From Nocardiopsis metallicus (GTDB lineage: Bacteria > Actinomycetota > Actinomycetes > Streptosporangiales > Streptosporangiaceae): a stretch of DNA of 64,000 bases. Positions within the stretch are counted from its first letter, which is position 1; every line of letters starts with the position of its first letter. Made by a program: the position numbers and the translations under genes. Shown one piece after another: positions 56,281 through 64,000 of the stretch. Location: contig NZ_JACHDO010000001.1 in the NCBI RefSeq assembly GCF_014201115.1, positions 5,704,001 to 5,768,000 on the forward strand. The letters run 5' to 3'. The notes beneath the pieces were generated by a model. It searched no databases. It was not told the DNA's origin and worked only from the letters and a program-made list of their open reading frames with translations.

Positions 56281-56625
56281 GGAGGCCGGTGAGCGGGGTG
56301 GGCGCGCCGGTCTCCTCTGCGGGGGTGCCGACCGGGGTCTTCGAGGTCTCGGTGCAGACACGGCCGCCCCGGGGGAGTTGGATATGGAAGGCGCGGCCGT
56401 CCCCGGCCGCGCGTGCGCGGTCCACCAGACCTCGGATCTGCGTCTGGTTGACCAGGCGGGAGATGTGGGGGCTGTGAGCGGGTGAGCGCGCGGCAGGCCT
56501 CGGACCGAGGCGTTCGTCCCGGCTGCGTGACCAGGTGGGTCATGATCTCGTAGGCGCTCGGGTGGATCGAGCGCCGATCGCCCAGCTCGGCCTCGATGCG
56601 GGCGGAGACGGTCTCGGCGGGGGCG
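56281..56625 (-). pseudogene. Decayed MarR-family regulator
   Basis: On the minus strand one frame reads RIEAELGDRRSIHPSAYEIM then THLVTQPGR, typical of MarR helices 1-2. After about 20 more codons similarity jumps to another frame with HISRLVNQTQIRGLVDRARA then AGDGRAFHIQLPRGG, the recognition helix and wing. The two parts need a frameshift, and the C-terminal dimer helix is lost. It lies beside the ABC-F gene, which it may once have controlled. MarR assignment is by pattern only. Confidence 0.6.
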
Positions 56626-56828
56626 GAACACCCTGCTCGCCGGGTTCGGTGCCGCCTCGCTGGTGTGCGGGATCGCAGCCTGCGAGTGGTCCTGGTCGCG
56701 GAGCGGCTCGGGCAGCGCGTCGGCGCGGTCTTCTCGGTGGGTGAGCGTCGAAGACCTGCTCTGGTCGTGAGTGTTCCCGGTCAACCTGTCCGTGGGCACG
56801 GCGGTGGCGCTGGGCTCACGGACAGGTA

Positions 56829-56864
56829 TTGGCCAGTACATAAGTCGACTTATGTACTGGCCAA
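56829..56864. repeat. Perfect 36-bp palindrome
   Basis: Two 16-base arms around a TCGA centre, perfect over 36 bases. The core AGTACATAAG TCGA CTTATGTACT is A/T-rich for this genome. It lies between the MarR remnant and the end of the ABC-F gene. It could be an operator or an ABC-F terminator hairpin, although no T run follows on the minus strand. Confidence 0.85.
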
Positions 56865-56906
56865 AATGTCGACAAAGAGATTCGTCGACATAGCGCCCGG
56901 TCGACA

Positions 56907-58592
56907 TCACCTCTCCTCGGAGTCGGCGATCACGGTGCCCTTGTGCAGTTCCAGGTGACGGCCGACGAAGCGTTCGCGCATCATCCGGTCGTGTGTCACC
57001 AGTACCAGGGCGCCCGTGTAGTGGGCCAGCGCCTCCTCCAGTTCCTCCACCAGGCCGGGGGAGAGGTGGTTGGTGGGCTCGTCCAGGAGCAGCAGGTCGT
57101 GGGCGCCCGACGTCATCCGGGCCACCTCGATCCTGCGGCGCTGCCCCACGGACAGTGAGGCCACCGTCTGGTCCAGGTCTCCGACCCGGAAGAGTCCGAG
57201 TGCGGCGAGCTCGTTCCGGTAACCCTCCGGCCGGCCCGGGCGTCCGGCCGCGTAGGCCTGGAGCACGGTCTGCCCTGCGGGTACCGGGGCGTCCTCCTGC
57301 CGGAGCAGGCCGATCCGCTCCGGCAGGGCCGTCCGGCCGGACCCGGGGAGCAGCTCCCCGGACAGGACTCGGAGCAGGGTGGTCTTGCCCGCCCCGTTCG
57401 GGCCGGTGACCAGGACCCGTTCACCGGGTGCCAGGGACAGTGCCCGGACGTCCAGCCGGTGGTCCACCCGGACCCGTTCCAGCTCGGCGACCGGGATCGG
57501 GTCCGCCCCCGCCGCCTCCTCGTCGGTGAGGGGGCCGGCGAACTCGGCGCTCATCTGGAGCGGGACCGGGGGCGGCGCCACCGGTTGTGCGGTCAGTCGG
57601 GCCAACCTCTCCTTGGCGTTGCGGATCCGGCCCATGGAACCGTGCGCAGCGCCGCGCATCTTGAACGCGCCGTGGCCGAACGCCGCCTTCTCCATCTTGC
57701 GCGGGATCGCCTGCAGCGCGGCGATGTGGTTGTCGGCCAGCCGCCGCTGCCTGGCCAGGTCCTGTTTCCAGTCCTCGTACTCGCGGAGCCAGCGGGCCCG
57801 GGCCGCCGCCTTCGCGGCGAGGAACCCGTCGTACCCGTTGCCGTACCGGCTGACCTGGTGGGTGTCCGCGTCCACTTCGAGGACGGTGTCGGTCACCCCG
57901 GCCAGGAAGGCGCGGTCATGGGTGACGGCGACGACGGTGCCCCGGTGCTTTCGGAGCCGTTCCTCCAACCAGGAGACCGCGCGGTCGTCCAGGTCGTTGG
58001 TGGGCTCGTCCAGCAGGAGGAGTTCGGGTGAGGCGGCCAGCATCGCGGCCAGTGCCAGCCTCGAACGCTCGCCGCCGGACAGCGTCCGCAGCGGACGGTC
58101 CCGGTCCAGGCCGGGCAGGCCCAGGCCGTGCAGGCCGGCGTCGACACGGGCGTCGGCGTCGTAGCCCTCGCGTGCCTCGAACTCCGTCAGGAGGTCGCCG
58201 TAGGCGTCGAGCTCCTCCGGTGTCGCGTCGCCGAGGGTCGCTTCGGCCCGGTGGATGCGGGTTTCGAGGTCCCGGAGTTCCTGGAGCGCGGCGTCGATCG
58301 CGTCGCCGACGGTGCCGTTCGGTATCCCGCCGGAGACTCTTTCGAGGGTCTGGGGCAGGTAGCCGACACCGCCCGCGGCCCGGACGGTGAGCTCCCCGTT
58401 GTCGGGTTCCTCCTCACCCGCGAGGAGGCGTATGAGGGTGCTCTTGCCGGAGCCGTTGTCGCCGATCACGCCGACGCGTTCGCCGGGGCTGATCGTGAGG
58501 CTGACGCGGTCGAGGACGGTCTGGTCGCCGTAGCGCTTGCTGATCTGGTTCAGGGCGAGCTGGGAGCGGCGTTGGAGTCGGGTATCGAGCAT
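56907..58592 (-). CDS. ABC-F family ATPase (ribosome-acting, possible antibiotic resistance)
   Basis: A 561-aa protein from ATG 58592, with CAGGAGAG upstream. Two ABC domains and no membrane segments. Walker A1 is GDNGSGKSTL with signature LSGGERSRLALA and Walker B LLLLDEPTNDLD. Walker A2 is GPNGAGKTTL with signature LSVGQRRRIEVA. A charged linker with WKQDLARQRR lies between. ABC-F proteins enter the ribosomal E site; many actinobacterial ones protect against macrolides, lincosamides or pleuromutilins. A TetR-like operator upstream supports inducible control. Confidence 0.88.
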   Translation of the reverse strand: MLDTRLQRRSQLALNQISKRYGDQTVLDRVSLTISPGERVGVIGDNGSGKSTLIRLLAGEEEPDNGELTVRAAGGVGYLPQTLERVSGGIPNGTVGDAIDAALQELRDLETRIHRAEATLGDATPEELDAYGDLLTEFEAREGYDADARVDAGLHGLGLPGLDRDRPLRTLSGGERSRLALAAMLAASPELLLLDEPTNDLDDRAVSWLEERLRKHRGTVVAVTHDRAFLAGVTDTVLEVDADTHQVSRYGNGYDGFLAAKAAARARWLREYEDWKQDLARQRRLADNHIAALQAIPRKMEKAAFGHGAFKMRGAAHGSMGRIRNAKERLARLTAQPVAPPPVPLQMSAEFAGPLTDEEAAGADPIPVAELERVRVDHRLDVRALSLAPGERVLVTGPNGAGKTTLLRVLSGELLPGSGRTALPERIGLLRQEDAPVPAGQTVLQAYAAGRPGRPEGYRNELAALGLFRVGDLDQTVASLSVGQRRRIEVARMTSGAHDLLLLDEPTNHLSPGLVEELEEALAHYTGALVLVTHDRMMRERFVGRHLELHKGTVIADSEER

Positions 58593-59012
58593 GGGGTCTC
58601 TCCTGGTCTGCGTGGTGGGCCGATGGTGGTCGGGGCCATGGGTCGCCGAGGAGAGCCAGAGGTTTCGGGCACGAACACACAGGTGTGCCGGTGGTCCGAA
58701 AAAGGGTGCATGAGGCTGTCCGTACGCGACCGCGGCAGGGCGACGCCAGCGGAGCGGGCGCGACACCGCGGTGGCGGTGGGTGCTCACTCGGAACGCGGG
58801 CGTCCGGCGCTGGTCACAGGAAGATGTAAAGCCTCATGTATGAGACGATACGTCTCGTTTCAGAAAGCGTCAAGGCGTTCGGATGAGACGGGCATCACTC
58901 TCGGTTGTCGTCGTGCGCCTCATATAAGGACATCCGAATCAGGGTTTATTTCCTTGCCGCTTTGTCGACATAGCGATGAAGCGGTTTCGGAAAGTGAGAT
59001 CCGGGGGCATGA
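58593..59012. promoter_or_regulatory. ABC-F leader and promoter region with TetR-like operator
   Basis: About 420 bases. The dyad GAGACGATACGTCTC at 58842-58856 is a good operator candidate, and GATGAGACGGGC at 58881 resembles a half-site. A short frame from 58711 (MHPFSDHRHTCV) overlaps the ABC-F start and could be a leader peptide, but its RBS is weak. GTCGACATAGCG occurs at 58964-58975. Confidence 0.45.
58842..58856. promoter_or_regulatory. TetR-like operator dyad
   Basis: GAGACG-ATA-CGTCTC, a perfect 6-bp inverted repeat with 3-base spacer, about 250 bases upstream of the ABC-F start. No tetR gene is adjacent. Confidence 0.5.
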
Positions 59013-59049
59013 CGAGGGGCCGCCCGCGCGGATGGCGGGCGGCCCCTCG
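59013..59049 (-). terminator. Strong GC hairpin after the 79-aa gene
   Basis: CGAGGGGCCGCCCGC pairs with GCGGGCGGCCCCTCG (15 bp). It lies about 40 bases past the stop of the small minus-strand gene. Confidence 0.75.
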
Positions 59050-59090
59050 GGGTTGTGCTGAACGGCCCTTCGGGCTGCGTCGGTGGCTGC

Positions 59091-59330
59091 TTAGAGCCAG
59101 CGCGCCTCGGGCCGGGTGCGGCCGTTGTCGTCGGTGACCAGGACCCAGTGCATGATCGGGTGCTCCGAAGTGGTCGTGTCGGCGTTCTCGTGGTCCGCGC
59201 GCGGCTTGGGTACCAGCGCGGGCTCGGGGGTCAGGCCGGAGAGCCGACGGCTCGCAGCGGCGGACCTGGTGCGCCTGGAGGTGGTCACGGAGCGAGTGAG
59301 GTGCGGCCCGTTTTCGGTCCTGCGTGCCAT
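59091..59330 (-). CDS. Small basic hypothetical protein (79 aa)
   Basis: From ATG 59330 with an excellent RBS (GAGGAGGG). The first half is Arg/Ser/Thr-rich, and the end reads IMHWVLVTDDNGRTRPEARWL, the only part that looks conserved. No domain is recognised. A strong terminator follows directly, so it is likely a single-gene transcript. Confidence 0.6.
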   Translation of the reverse strand: MARRTENGPHLTRSVTTSRRTRSAAASRRLSGLTPEPALVPKPRADHENADTTTSEHPIMHWVLVTDDNGRTRPEARWL

Positions 59331-59591
59331 GTAGCCCTCCTCGTTTCCTTATCAGATGACCCAAGTTAACCCTATGTTCACCTTGAAGTCAATCGGGCCC
59401 CGTGTCAGGTCGGCCACTGCGCAGGCCTGTCGGGGGTTCTGGGTTTCCAAGGTGAACGGAAGGTGAACAGGTCGGGAGCCAGGCTCCGTCCTAGAGCCGG
59501 GCCGTGCCCAGAACCGGTCCCCGGGCACGAGAAAGCACCCGCCACCTGGACGGGTGCCTCGCGAACGACTGTGGTCGGGTATGCGGCCCGG

Positions 59592-60101
59592 CTACTCCTT
59601 GAAGATCAGTCCCACGACCTCGAGGTAGAGCTGCTCGGGGTAGGGAATGAAAGCGATCCTGCTGAGCGCCTGGTCCTGACCGGCGGACTCCATCACGAAG
59701 GTGCCGTACCCGAGGAAGCGGCCGAGCAGTGTTCTCTCGAACCGCATGTCGGTGACCTTGCCCAGCGGCATCATGTTCACCTGCCGGGTGATCAGCCCCG
59801 TGGTCAGCAGTAGTCGCGCCGACGTGATCACGAAGTAGTCGACCGACCACTCGGCGACCCGCCAGACGAACCACACCAGCACCAGCAGCCAGAGCCACCA
59901 GACCAGGGCCAGCGTCGCGTTGCTGTTGGCGCCGATCGTCCTGCTCAGGATGGCCGCGAAGACCAGGGCCGCCAGAACCGCACCCACCGGTCCGATGAGG
60001 ACCGCGGGGTGGCGACGGATGGTCACGACGTCCTGCTCATGGGGCAGGAGATAGCGGTTCACCGATGCTGGAGCCGCATTGCTCGAGGCTACGAGCTTCA
60101 T
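59592..60101 (-). CDS. PH (bPH_2/DUF304) domain membrane protein
   Basis: A 169-aa protein from ATG 60101. After YLLPHEQDVVTIRRHPAVL there are two membrane segments (IGPVGAVLAALVFAAILS and LALVWWLWLLVLVWFVW). The bacterial PH domain follows: YFVITSARLLLTTGLITRQVNMMPLGKVTDMRFERTLLGRFLGYGTFVMESAG. The family is membrane-associated; the role is unknown. It lies 21 bases downstream of a small membrane protein gene, probably in one transcript. Confidence 0.88.
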   Translation of the reverse strand: MKLVASSNAAPASVNRYLLPHEQDVVTIRRHPAVLIGPVGAVLAALVFAAILSRTIGANSNATLALVWWLWLLVLVWFVWRVAEWSVDYFVITSARLLLTTGLITRQVNMMPLGKVTDMRFERTLLGRFLGYGTFVMESAGQDQALSRIAFIPYPEQLYLEVVGLIFKE

Positions 60102-60122
60102 GACACCCGACCCATTCCCCGC

Positions 60123-60287
60123 CTACGACAGCAGCGTGTTGACGAACCGGGACATCGACTCTGCGCCACCCACCAGGAGATCCAGTCCGCTCTGAATCAC
60201 TCCGGCCGCGCTTTCTGGCTGCGTGAGCAGATAAAACGCCACGAAAGCGATGAGCGCGTAACCGCCCCATTTCTTCAACTTCGCCAC
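60123..60287 (-). CDS. Small single-pass membrane protein (54 aa)
   Basis: From GTG 60287 with GGGGAG upstream: VAKLKKWGGYALIAFVAFYL is a basic start plus a membrane helix, then a short amphipathic tail. No family is recognised. Its gene is 21 bases ahead of the PH-domain gene, suggesting a joint membrane function. Confidence 0.7.
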   Translation of the reverse strand: MAKLKKWGGYALIAFVAFYLLTQPESAAGVIQSGLDLLVGGAESMSRFVNTLLS

Positions 60288-60687
60288 GACTGACTCCCCT
60301 TGGAATCCACCTGACCCACCAACCCAGCAGTGATTGTCCCACCGACCATCATGCCCGTAAAGCCTGGAGCGCACCCTCGGCGTGGCGTTATGTCGGACGT
60401 TCGACGCTTGCGGGTTGTGTCCGGTTCCGGTGGTGTTGGTAACTCAGTGAAAGACGGTCCGGAAAGAGTTTTCGTTCTTGCGCAGGTCAGGGCGGTGAAA
60501 ATTGGGTCCTGAGTCGGCTGCTGGGGGTGGGGAGCGCCCGGGAACGGTGCCGGGTTCCGAGGAGGGGTCCGCCGACGCAGGGAGTGAGACGACAGGGAAC
60601 CCGGTTCTTCACGTTCCGAAGAGGGAGGGAGCGCGCGCCCGAAACCGGCGCGGGGGGAGCGCCAGGGGCGTGCGGCCGTAGGAGGGT
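60288..60687. other. Gene-free 400 bases
   Basis: Contains the presumed promoter of the small membrane protein gene (minus) and the downstream side of the next gene. No ORF with an RBS, strong hairpin or repeat is visible. Confidence 0.5.
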
Positions 60688-60930
60688 CTAACGCTGCTCC
60701 GCGAAGGCCAGGGCCAGCACCTGGAGGTGCTGGCGGGCGATCCGCTCCACGAGGTCCGGGGTGGCCCGTCCGGTCACGTCCTGGGCGCCGTGTCTGGCCG
60801 CGTCCACGCAGCGGGAGACGGTGGAGGAGTGGTGCACCTCGGAGAACTCGGAGGACAGGCGACTGATGACGGGTCTGAAGTGGTGGTCGCGGGCGGCCGG
60901 GGTTGTCGAGGGGGAGGGGTTCTCGGGCAT
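60688..60930 (-). CDS. Three-helix-bundle dimerisation domain protein (80 aa)
   Basis: From ATG 60930 with AAGGAGTGAG upstream. After a Pro/Ser-rich start, VISRLSSEFSEVHHSSTVSR and ATPDLVERIARQHLQVLALA follow the helical pattern of small actinobacterial dimerisation-domain proteins. Such proteins appear near stress genes, but their role is unknown. Assignment is by pattern only. Confidence 0.55.
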   Translation of the reverse strand: MPENPSPSTTPAARDHHFRPVISRLSSEFSEVHHSSTVSRCVDAARHGAQDVTGRATPDLVERIARQHLQVLALAFAEQR

Positions 60931-61353
60931 CTCACTCCTTAGGGCTGCGAGGGCGGAACAGCACGGCGCGTGTGCGCTTGGGGGCTTTGCGTAGCCACTG
61001 GAGGGTGGTCGGAGCTCCGCGCCGGAAACAGGCGGCGGGGTTCTGATATCAGTGGGCTAGGCCCCTTGTGGGGTGGTTTCGGTCTGGCATGCACCCGGTT
61101 ACGGGTGGTCAGGAACCATGATCACTCTAATCTGTTACGTTCCAATCTCGAAATGAATTCGGCTAATGCAGCACCGTGTCGCTCGGTGCCCGACCCAGCG
61201 GGCTCGACCTGGGGCAACGCCCCGGAGGTGTGCGCACGATGGGACCAATGCCCGATTTTCGGGCGTTCATTCACCCCGGCCCAAAAAGAACCGAAAAAGC
61301 GCCCAACCGGTGATCCGGTTGGGCGCTTGTGCCCCTGTGACGGGAACCTGAGA
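60931..61353. other. Gene-free 420 bases before upp terminator
   Basis: A less GC-rich stretch at 61110-61165 (around TCTAATCTGTTACG) may hold a promoter. No gene is supported. It ends with the upp terminator. Confidence 0.45.
61298..61327 (-). terminator. upp terminator
   Basis: A perfect 13-bp stem (AGCGCCCAACCGG/CCGGTTGGGCGCT) followed on the minus strand by TTTTT. It is an intrinsic terminator 27 bases after upp. Confidence 0.9.
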
Positions 61354-62007
61354 TCAGGAGCAGCCGTACAGACGGTCTCCCGCGTCGCCGAGCCCCGGGA
61401 GGATGAAGCCGTTCTCGTTCAGCCGCTCGTCCACCGCCGCGGTCACCACCCGCAGCGTCGCGCCGTGGTCGTCGGGCAGGGTTTCGACCAGCTTCTGCTC
61501 CACGGCCACCAGGCCCTCGGGCGCCACCAGCAGACAGATCGCGGTGATGTGGTCGGCGCCGCGCTCCACGAGCAGCTTGAGCGCCGCGGCCAGGGTGCCG
61601 CCGGTGGCCAGCATCGGGTCCAGCACGTAGCACTGGCGGCCCGACAGGTCCTGCGGGAGCCGGTCGGCGTAGGTGGCGGGCTGGAGGGTCTCCTCGTCGC
61701 GCGCCATGCCCAGGAAGCCGACCTCGGCGGTGGGCAGCAGGCGGGTCATGCCGTCGAGCATGCCCAGTCCGGCGCGCAGGATCGGGACCACCAGCGGGGT
61801 GGGACGCGTCAACTGGATGCCGGTGGTCTCCACGAGCGGGGTCTCGATGGTGACCTCTGTCACGCGCACGTCCCGCGTCGCCTCGTAGGCGAGCAGGGTG
61901 ACCAGCTCGTCCGTCAGCCGTCGGAAGGTCGGTGAGTCGGTCCGCACGTCGCGCAGGGTGGTCAGTTTGTGCGCGACCAAGGGGTGGTCGACGACCAGGG
62001 TTTCCAA
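61354..62007 (-). CDS. upp: Uracil phosphoribosyltransferase
   Basis: A 217-aa enzyme. I place the start at TTG 62007 (LETLVVDHPLVAHKLTTLRD), with GGAGAAC upstream; earlier ATGs would add unconserved residues. It makes UMP from uracil and PRPP. VVDHPLVAHKLT and LVVPILRAGLGMLDGM are family motifs, and VLDPMLATGGTLAAALKLL is the PRPP-binding loop. It lies divergent to the tadA cluster, as in other actinobacteria. Confidence 0.94.
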   Translation of the reverse strand: METLVVDHPLVAHKLTTLRDVRTDSPTFRRLTDELVTLLAYEATRDVRVTEVTIETPLVETTGIQLTRPTPLVVPILRAGLGMLDGMTRLLPTAEVGFLGMARDEETLQPATYADRLPQDLSGRQCYVLDPMLATGGTLAAALKLLVERGADHITAICLLVAPEGLVAVEQKLVETLPDDHGATLRVVTAAVDERLNENGFILPGLGDAGDRLYGCS

Positions 62008-62331
62008 AACGTTCTCCGGGTGAGCTGGGATAACGGGACGGTTGACGGGGGGAGGGGCCTGCCCGAGTCTAACCGCGCGTATCACCCGGATCAGGGCGCA
62101 ACAGGGCCGCCACACCCCCGGATTCGCTGTCGCTGGGGTCTCCGGTGGGGAACGGGTGTGCATGGGATCGCTCACGGGGGCGCGGGAGAGGCGCCTCTCG
62201 TGAGAGCGTTAGGGCGTTCTCCGGCGGACAAGGGGCTACGGCGAGGTGAGGGTGATCGTTACCATGGCACTCGCACGGGCGAGCCGGACTCCACTCGTCC
62301 GCACCGAAACACCGTCCGGGTTGGGGTGACG
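62008..62331. promoter_or_regulatory. Divergent upp / tadA-cluster promoter region
   Basis: 324 bases between divergent genes. No clear operator; promoters were not placed with confidence. Confidence 0.4.
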
Positions 62332-62832
62332 ATGACAGTGCTCGATCATGGTGACGACGACTCGGGTGACTTCGCGGCCGTCGCGTACAGGGAAGAGGAG
62401 TACTGGGATGTCGACCTGCTCCCCGTAGCGCTGACGCACGATCTCAAGGGGCTCATCCACGCCCTGCGCCAGCAGCCGAGCATCAGCGGATCCCTCGGGC
62501 TGGTGTCGGTCGGCGACGACTTCTTCATCATCGTCCGGGTGTACGGCGGGGAGGTCTCCCTCTTCCTGTCCGATGTCACCGCTTCGGTCGACTGGCAGGT
62601 CGCCCGGGACGTCCTGGACTACCTGGACATCGACCTCCCGGACGACGACGACCTCGACCAGGTCCTGCCCGCGGGCGACCTGTCCGTGGTCGCGGACCTG
62701 GGCCTGGACGAGATGGAGCTGGGCGCTCTCGCCGGCGACCTCGACCTGTACCCGGACGAGGTGCTCGCCAGCGTGTCCGAGCGGTTGGGATTCGCCCAGT
62801 CCTTCCAGCGTGTCCTGGACGGCATGGGGTAG
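62332..62832 (+). CDS. tRNA adenosine deaminase-associated protein, copy 1
   Basis: A 166-aa acidic protein from ATG 62332; GTG 62326 is possible. EEEYWDVDLLPVALTHDLKGLIHALRQQPS and SLGLVSVGDDFFIIVRVYGGEVSLFLSDVTASVDWQVARDVLDYL match the small actinobacterial family found upstream of tadA. An Asp-rich middle leads to LLDLDLYPDEVLASVSERLGF-type helices. Function is unknown; the constant link to tadA suggests a role in tRNA editing. Copy 2 follows 42 bases later. Confidence 0.82.
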   Translation: MTVLDHGDDDSGDFAAVAYREEEYWDVDLLPVALTHDLKGLIHALRQQPSISGSLGLVSVGDDFFIIVRVYGGEVSLFLSDVTASVDWQVARDVLDYLDIDLPDDDDLDQVLPAGDLSVVADLGLDEMELGALAGDLDLYPDEVLASVSERLGFAQSFQRVLDGMG

Positions 62833-62874
62833 GGATCGCCTGGAAAACGACCAGGAGAGACAGGAGGGCACGCG

Positions 62875-63363
62875 GTGTCGACCTTCGCAGCCGTCTTCGC
62901 TCCGAACGGGAAGACGTGGCGGGGAAGTGAGGTCGATCTCGGTGACGTGGAGGTCATCGACGACATCACCGACCTCATGATGGACCTCGCCACGGACTGG
63001 GGCAGTGAGCTGGCCCTGCTCCTGATGGAGGCGGACGACGAGTGGTTCGCCGTCGTCCGGGTGGACGAGTCCGATCCGGATCCGAGGGTCTACCTCTCCG
63101 ACGGCCGGGTGGTGCACGACCATCCGCTGGCCGGGGTGCTCTCCGAAGCGGGCGGACTCGGTGCCCCGGTGCCCGCGGAGAGCGCGGGCGCGCGCCCCGA
63201 TCCCAGGCCGGACGGGGAAGGGGACCTGCTCACCGACCTCGGCGTGACCGAGGACGAGCTCTCCGACCTGTCCGTGGGCGGCGGTGTGCTGCCCAGCGAC
63301 GTGCTCGCCGTGGTCGCCGAGCGCGCCGGTTTCGCCGAGCTGCTCGACTCGATGAGGCTGTGA
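62875..63363 (+). CDS. tRNA adenosine deaminase-associated protein, copy 2
   Basis: A 162-aa acidic protein from GTG 62875. It has the same layout as copy 1: FAAVFAPNGKTWRGSEVDLGDVEVIDDITDLMMDLA, a display region LLLMEADDEWFAVVRVD...YLSDGRVV, and an end LPSDVLAVVAERAGFAELLDSM that parallels copy 1 YPDEVLASVSERLGFAQSFQRV. The two are diverged tandem paralogues. It ends 4 bases before the tadA start, so it is probably coupled to it. Confidence 0.8.
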   Translation: MSTFAAVFAPNGKTWRGSEVDLGDVEVIDDITDLMMDLATDWGSELALLLMEADDEWFAVVRVDESDPDPRVYLSDGRVVHDHPLAGVLSEAGGLGAPVPAESAGARPDPRPDGEGDLLTDLGVTEDELSDLSVGGGVLPSDVLAVVAERAGFAELLDSMRL

Positions 63364-63367
63364 CCGG

Positions 63368-63877
63368 GTGAGCGACCGGGGGGACGGCCTGCCCGAACTC
63401 GATCGCGGCACGGTCGACGGAGCGATGCTCGACGCCCTGGCCGAGGCCGAGCTGGCCCTGGCCACCGACGACGTCCCGGTGGGTGCGGTGGTGCTCGGGC
63501 CCGACGGAGCGGTCCTGGGCCGCGGGCACAACACGCGCGAGGCGGACGGGGACCCGACCGGGCACGCCGAGGTGCTGGCGCTGCGCGCGGCGGCCGAGGC
63601 GCACGGCGGCTGGCGGCTGTCCGGATGCACCCTGGTGGTCACCCTGGAGCCCTGTGTGATGTGCGCGGGGGCCGCCGTGCTCTCCCGGGTGGGCCGCCTG
63701 GTCTACGGGGCGCGCGACGCCAAGGCGGGCGCGGCGGGTTCGGTGTGGGATCTGGTACGGGACCCCCGGCAGAACCACCGTCCGGAAGTAGTTCCGCCCG
63801 ACCTGATCAGCAAAGACATCGCCGAAAGGTGCTCGGAGCTGCTGATTCGATTTTTCGCACGGCGCCGAGTCCGGTAG
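63368..63877 (+). CDS. tadA: tRNA-specific adenosine deaminase
   Basis: A 169-aa zinc deaminase from GTG 63368. It turns A34 of tRNA-Arg(ACG) into inosine. The active site is TGHAEVLAL (H66, E68) and LEPCVMCAGA (C96, C99), and VPVGAVVLGPDGAVLGRGHNTRE is the N-terminal core. The C-terminal helix ends in FFARRRVR. It lies directly after its two associated-protein genes and just before tRNA-Ser. Confidence 0.95.
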   Translation: MSDRGDGLPELDRGTVDGAMLDALAEAELALATDDVPVGAVVLGPDGAVLGRGHNTREADGDPTGHAEVLALRAAAEAHGGWRLSGCTLVVTLEPCVMCAGAAVLSRVGRLVYGARDAKAGAAGSVWDLVRDPRQNHRPEVVPPDLISKDIAERCSELLIRFFARRRVR

Positions 63878-63887
63878 AGTACGTCTC

Positions 63888-63975
63888 GGTGGATTCGCCT
63901 AGTGGCCGATGGCGCCCGCCTCGAAAGCGGGTAAGGGGCAACCCTTCGAGGGTTCAAATCCCTCATCCACCGCCA
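63888..63975 (+). tRNA. tRNA-Ser (anticodon CGA)
   Basis: A class II tRNA with acceptor GGTGGAT/ATCCACC, anticodon loop CTCGAAA (CGA), a long variable arm (GGTAAGGGGCAACCCTT) and T arm GGTTCAAATCC. Discriminator G and an encoded CCA are at 63972-63975. tRNA-Ser after tadA is conserved in actinobacteria. Confidence 0.95.
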
Positions 63976-63983
63976 CCAGCCGC

Positions 63984-64000
63984 CCCCGGCACAGCCGGGG
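63984..64000 (+). terminator. tRNA-Ser terminator, start of hairpin
   Basis: CCCCGGC/GCCGGGG 7-bp stem at the window end; the stem and tail may continue beyond 64000. Confidence 0.5.

Noticed and set aside
56641..56800. Possible transporter remnant on the plus strand after the MarR pseudogene
   Set aside because: A short hydrophobic stretch (NTLLAGFGAASLVCGIAA) is visible, but there is not enough to assign a family or even coding origin.

Overview
The window is a piece of actinobacterial chromosome around the replication origin. High G+C, GTG and TTG starts and the gene order gyrA-gyrB-DUF721-recF-gnd-dnaN-dnaA-rpmH-rnpA-yidD-yidC-jag-rsmG-parA-parB-trxA-trxB-anti-sigma-sigM-murJ-cca all point there. 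The gnd gene between recF and dnaN, the very long proline/glutamine-rich DnaA domain II and the dense DnaA boxes suggest Streptosporangiales/Streptomycetales, probably Nocardiopsis or a close relative. The genus is inference.

Layout. (1) 1-1.4 kb: accessory edge with an unrecognised ORF, an IS5-type transposase fragment and an AlpA/Xis-like HTH gene next to the 3' end of tRNA-Ile(GAU), like the remnant of a tRNA-integrated element. (2) 1.6-15.8 kb: origin core on the minus strand (DUF3566, gyrA, gyrB, DUF721, recF, gnd, dnaN, dnaA). dnaA is flanked on both sides by DnaA-box clusters (11.7-12.4 kb and 15.16-15.45 kb). (3) 15.7-23.7 kb: rpmH, rnpA, yidD, yidC, jag, rsmG, parA and parB on the plus strand, studded with eight parS or parS-like palindromes. 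A group II intron sits just after the jag-distal parS. (4) 23.8-25.3 kb: an intact-looking IS30-family element.

(5) 25.3-39.2 kb: trxA, trxB, a membrane protein, a NarL-type two-component pair, then the envelope operon DUF6049-murJ-murJ-pseudokinase-sigM-anti-sigM. (6) 39.5-46.2 kb: cca, a methyltransferase, a GNAT, a divergent rhodanese/Lrp pair, an MFS exporter and myo-inositol-1-phosphate synthase. (7) 47-53 kb: bifunctional PBP, rpsF-ssb-rpsR-rplI, and a Tat-type amidase. (8) 53-58.6 kb: MATE transporter, dnaB (own DnaA boxes), a decayed MarR gene with a 36-bp palindrome, and an ABC-F gene. (9) 59-64 kb: small genes, upp, a duplicated TadA-associated gene pair, tadA and tRNA-Ser(CGA).

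Functionally the window joins replication initiation (DnaA, DnaN, DnaB, SSB, gyrase), segregation (ParAB/parS) and envelope building (YidC, MurJ x2, PBP, SigM module, amidase). The most unusual signals are the DnaA-box clusters on both sides of dnaA with outlying boxes in DUF721, before rpsF and before dnaB; the parS sites inside the parA reading frame; the group II intron abutting a parS hairpin; two low-GC codon patches in dnaB that coincide with the two known DnaB intein insertion points; and a perfect 36-bp palindrome beside a dead MarR gene.
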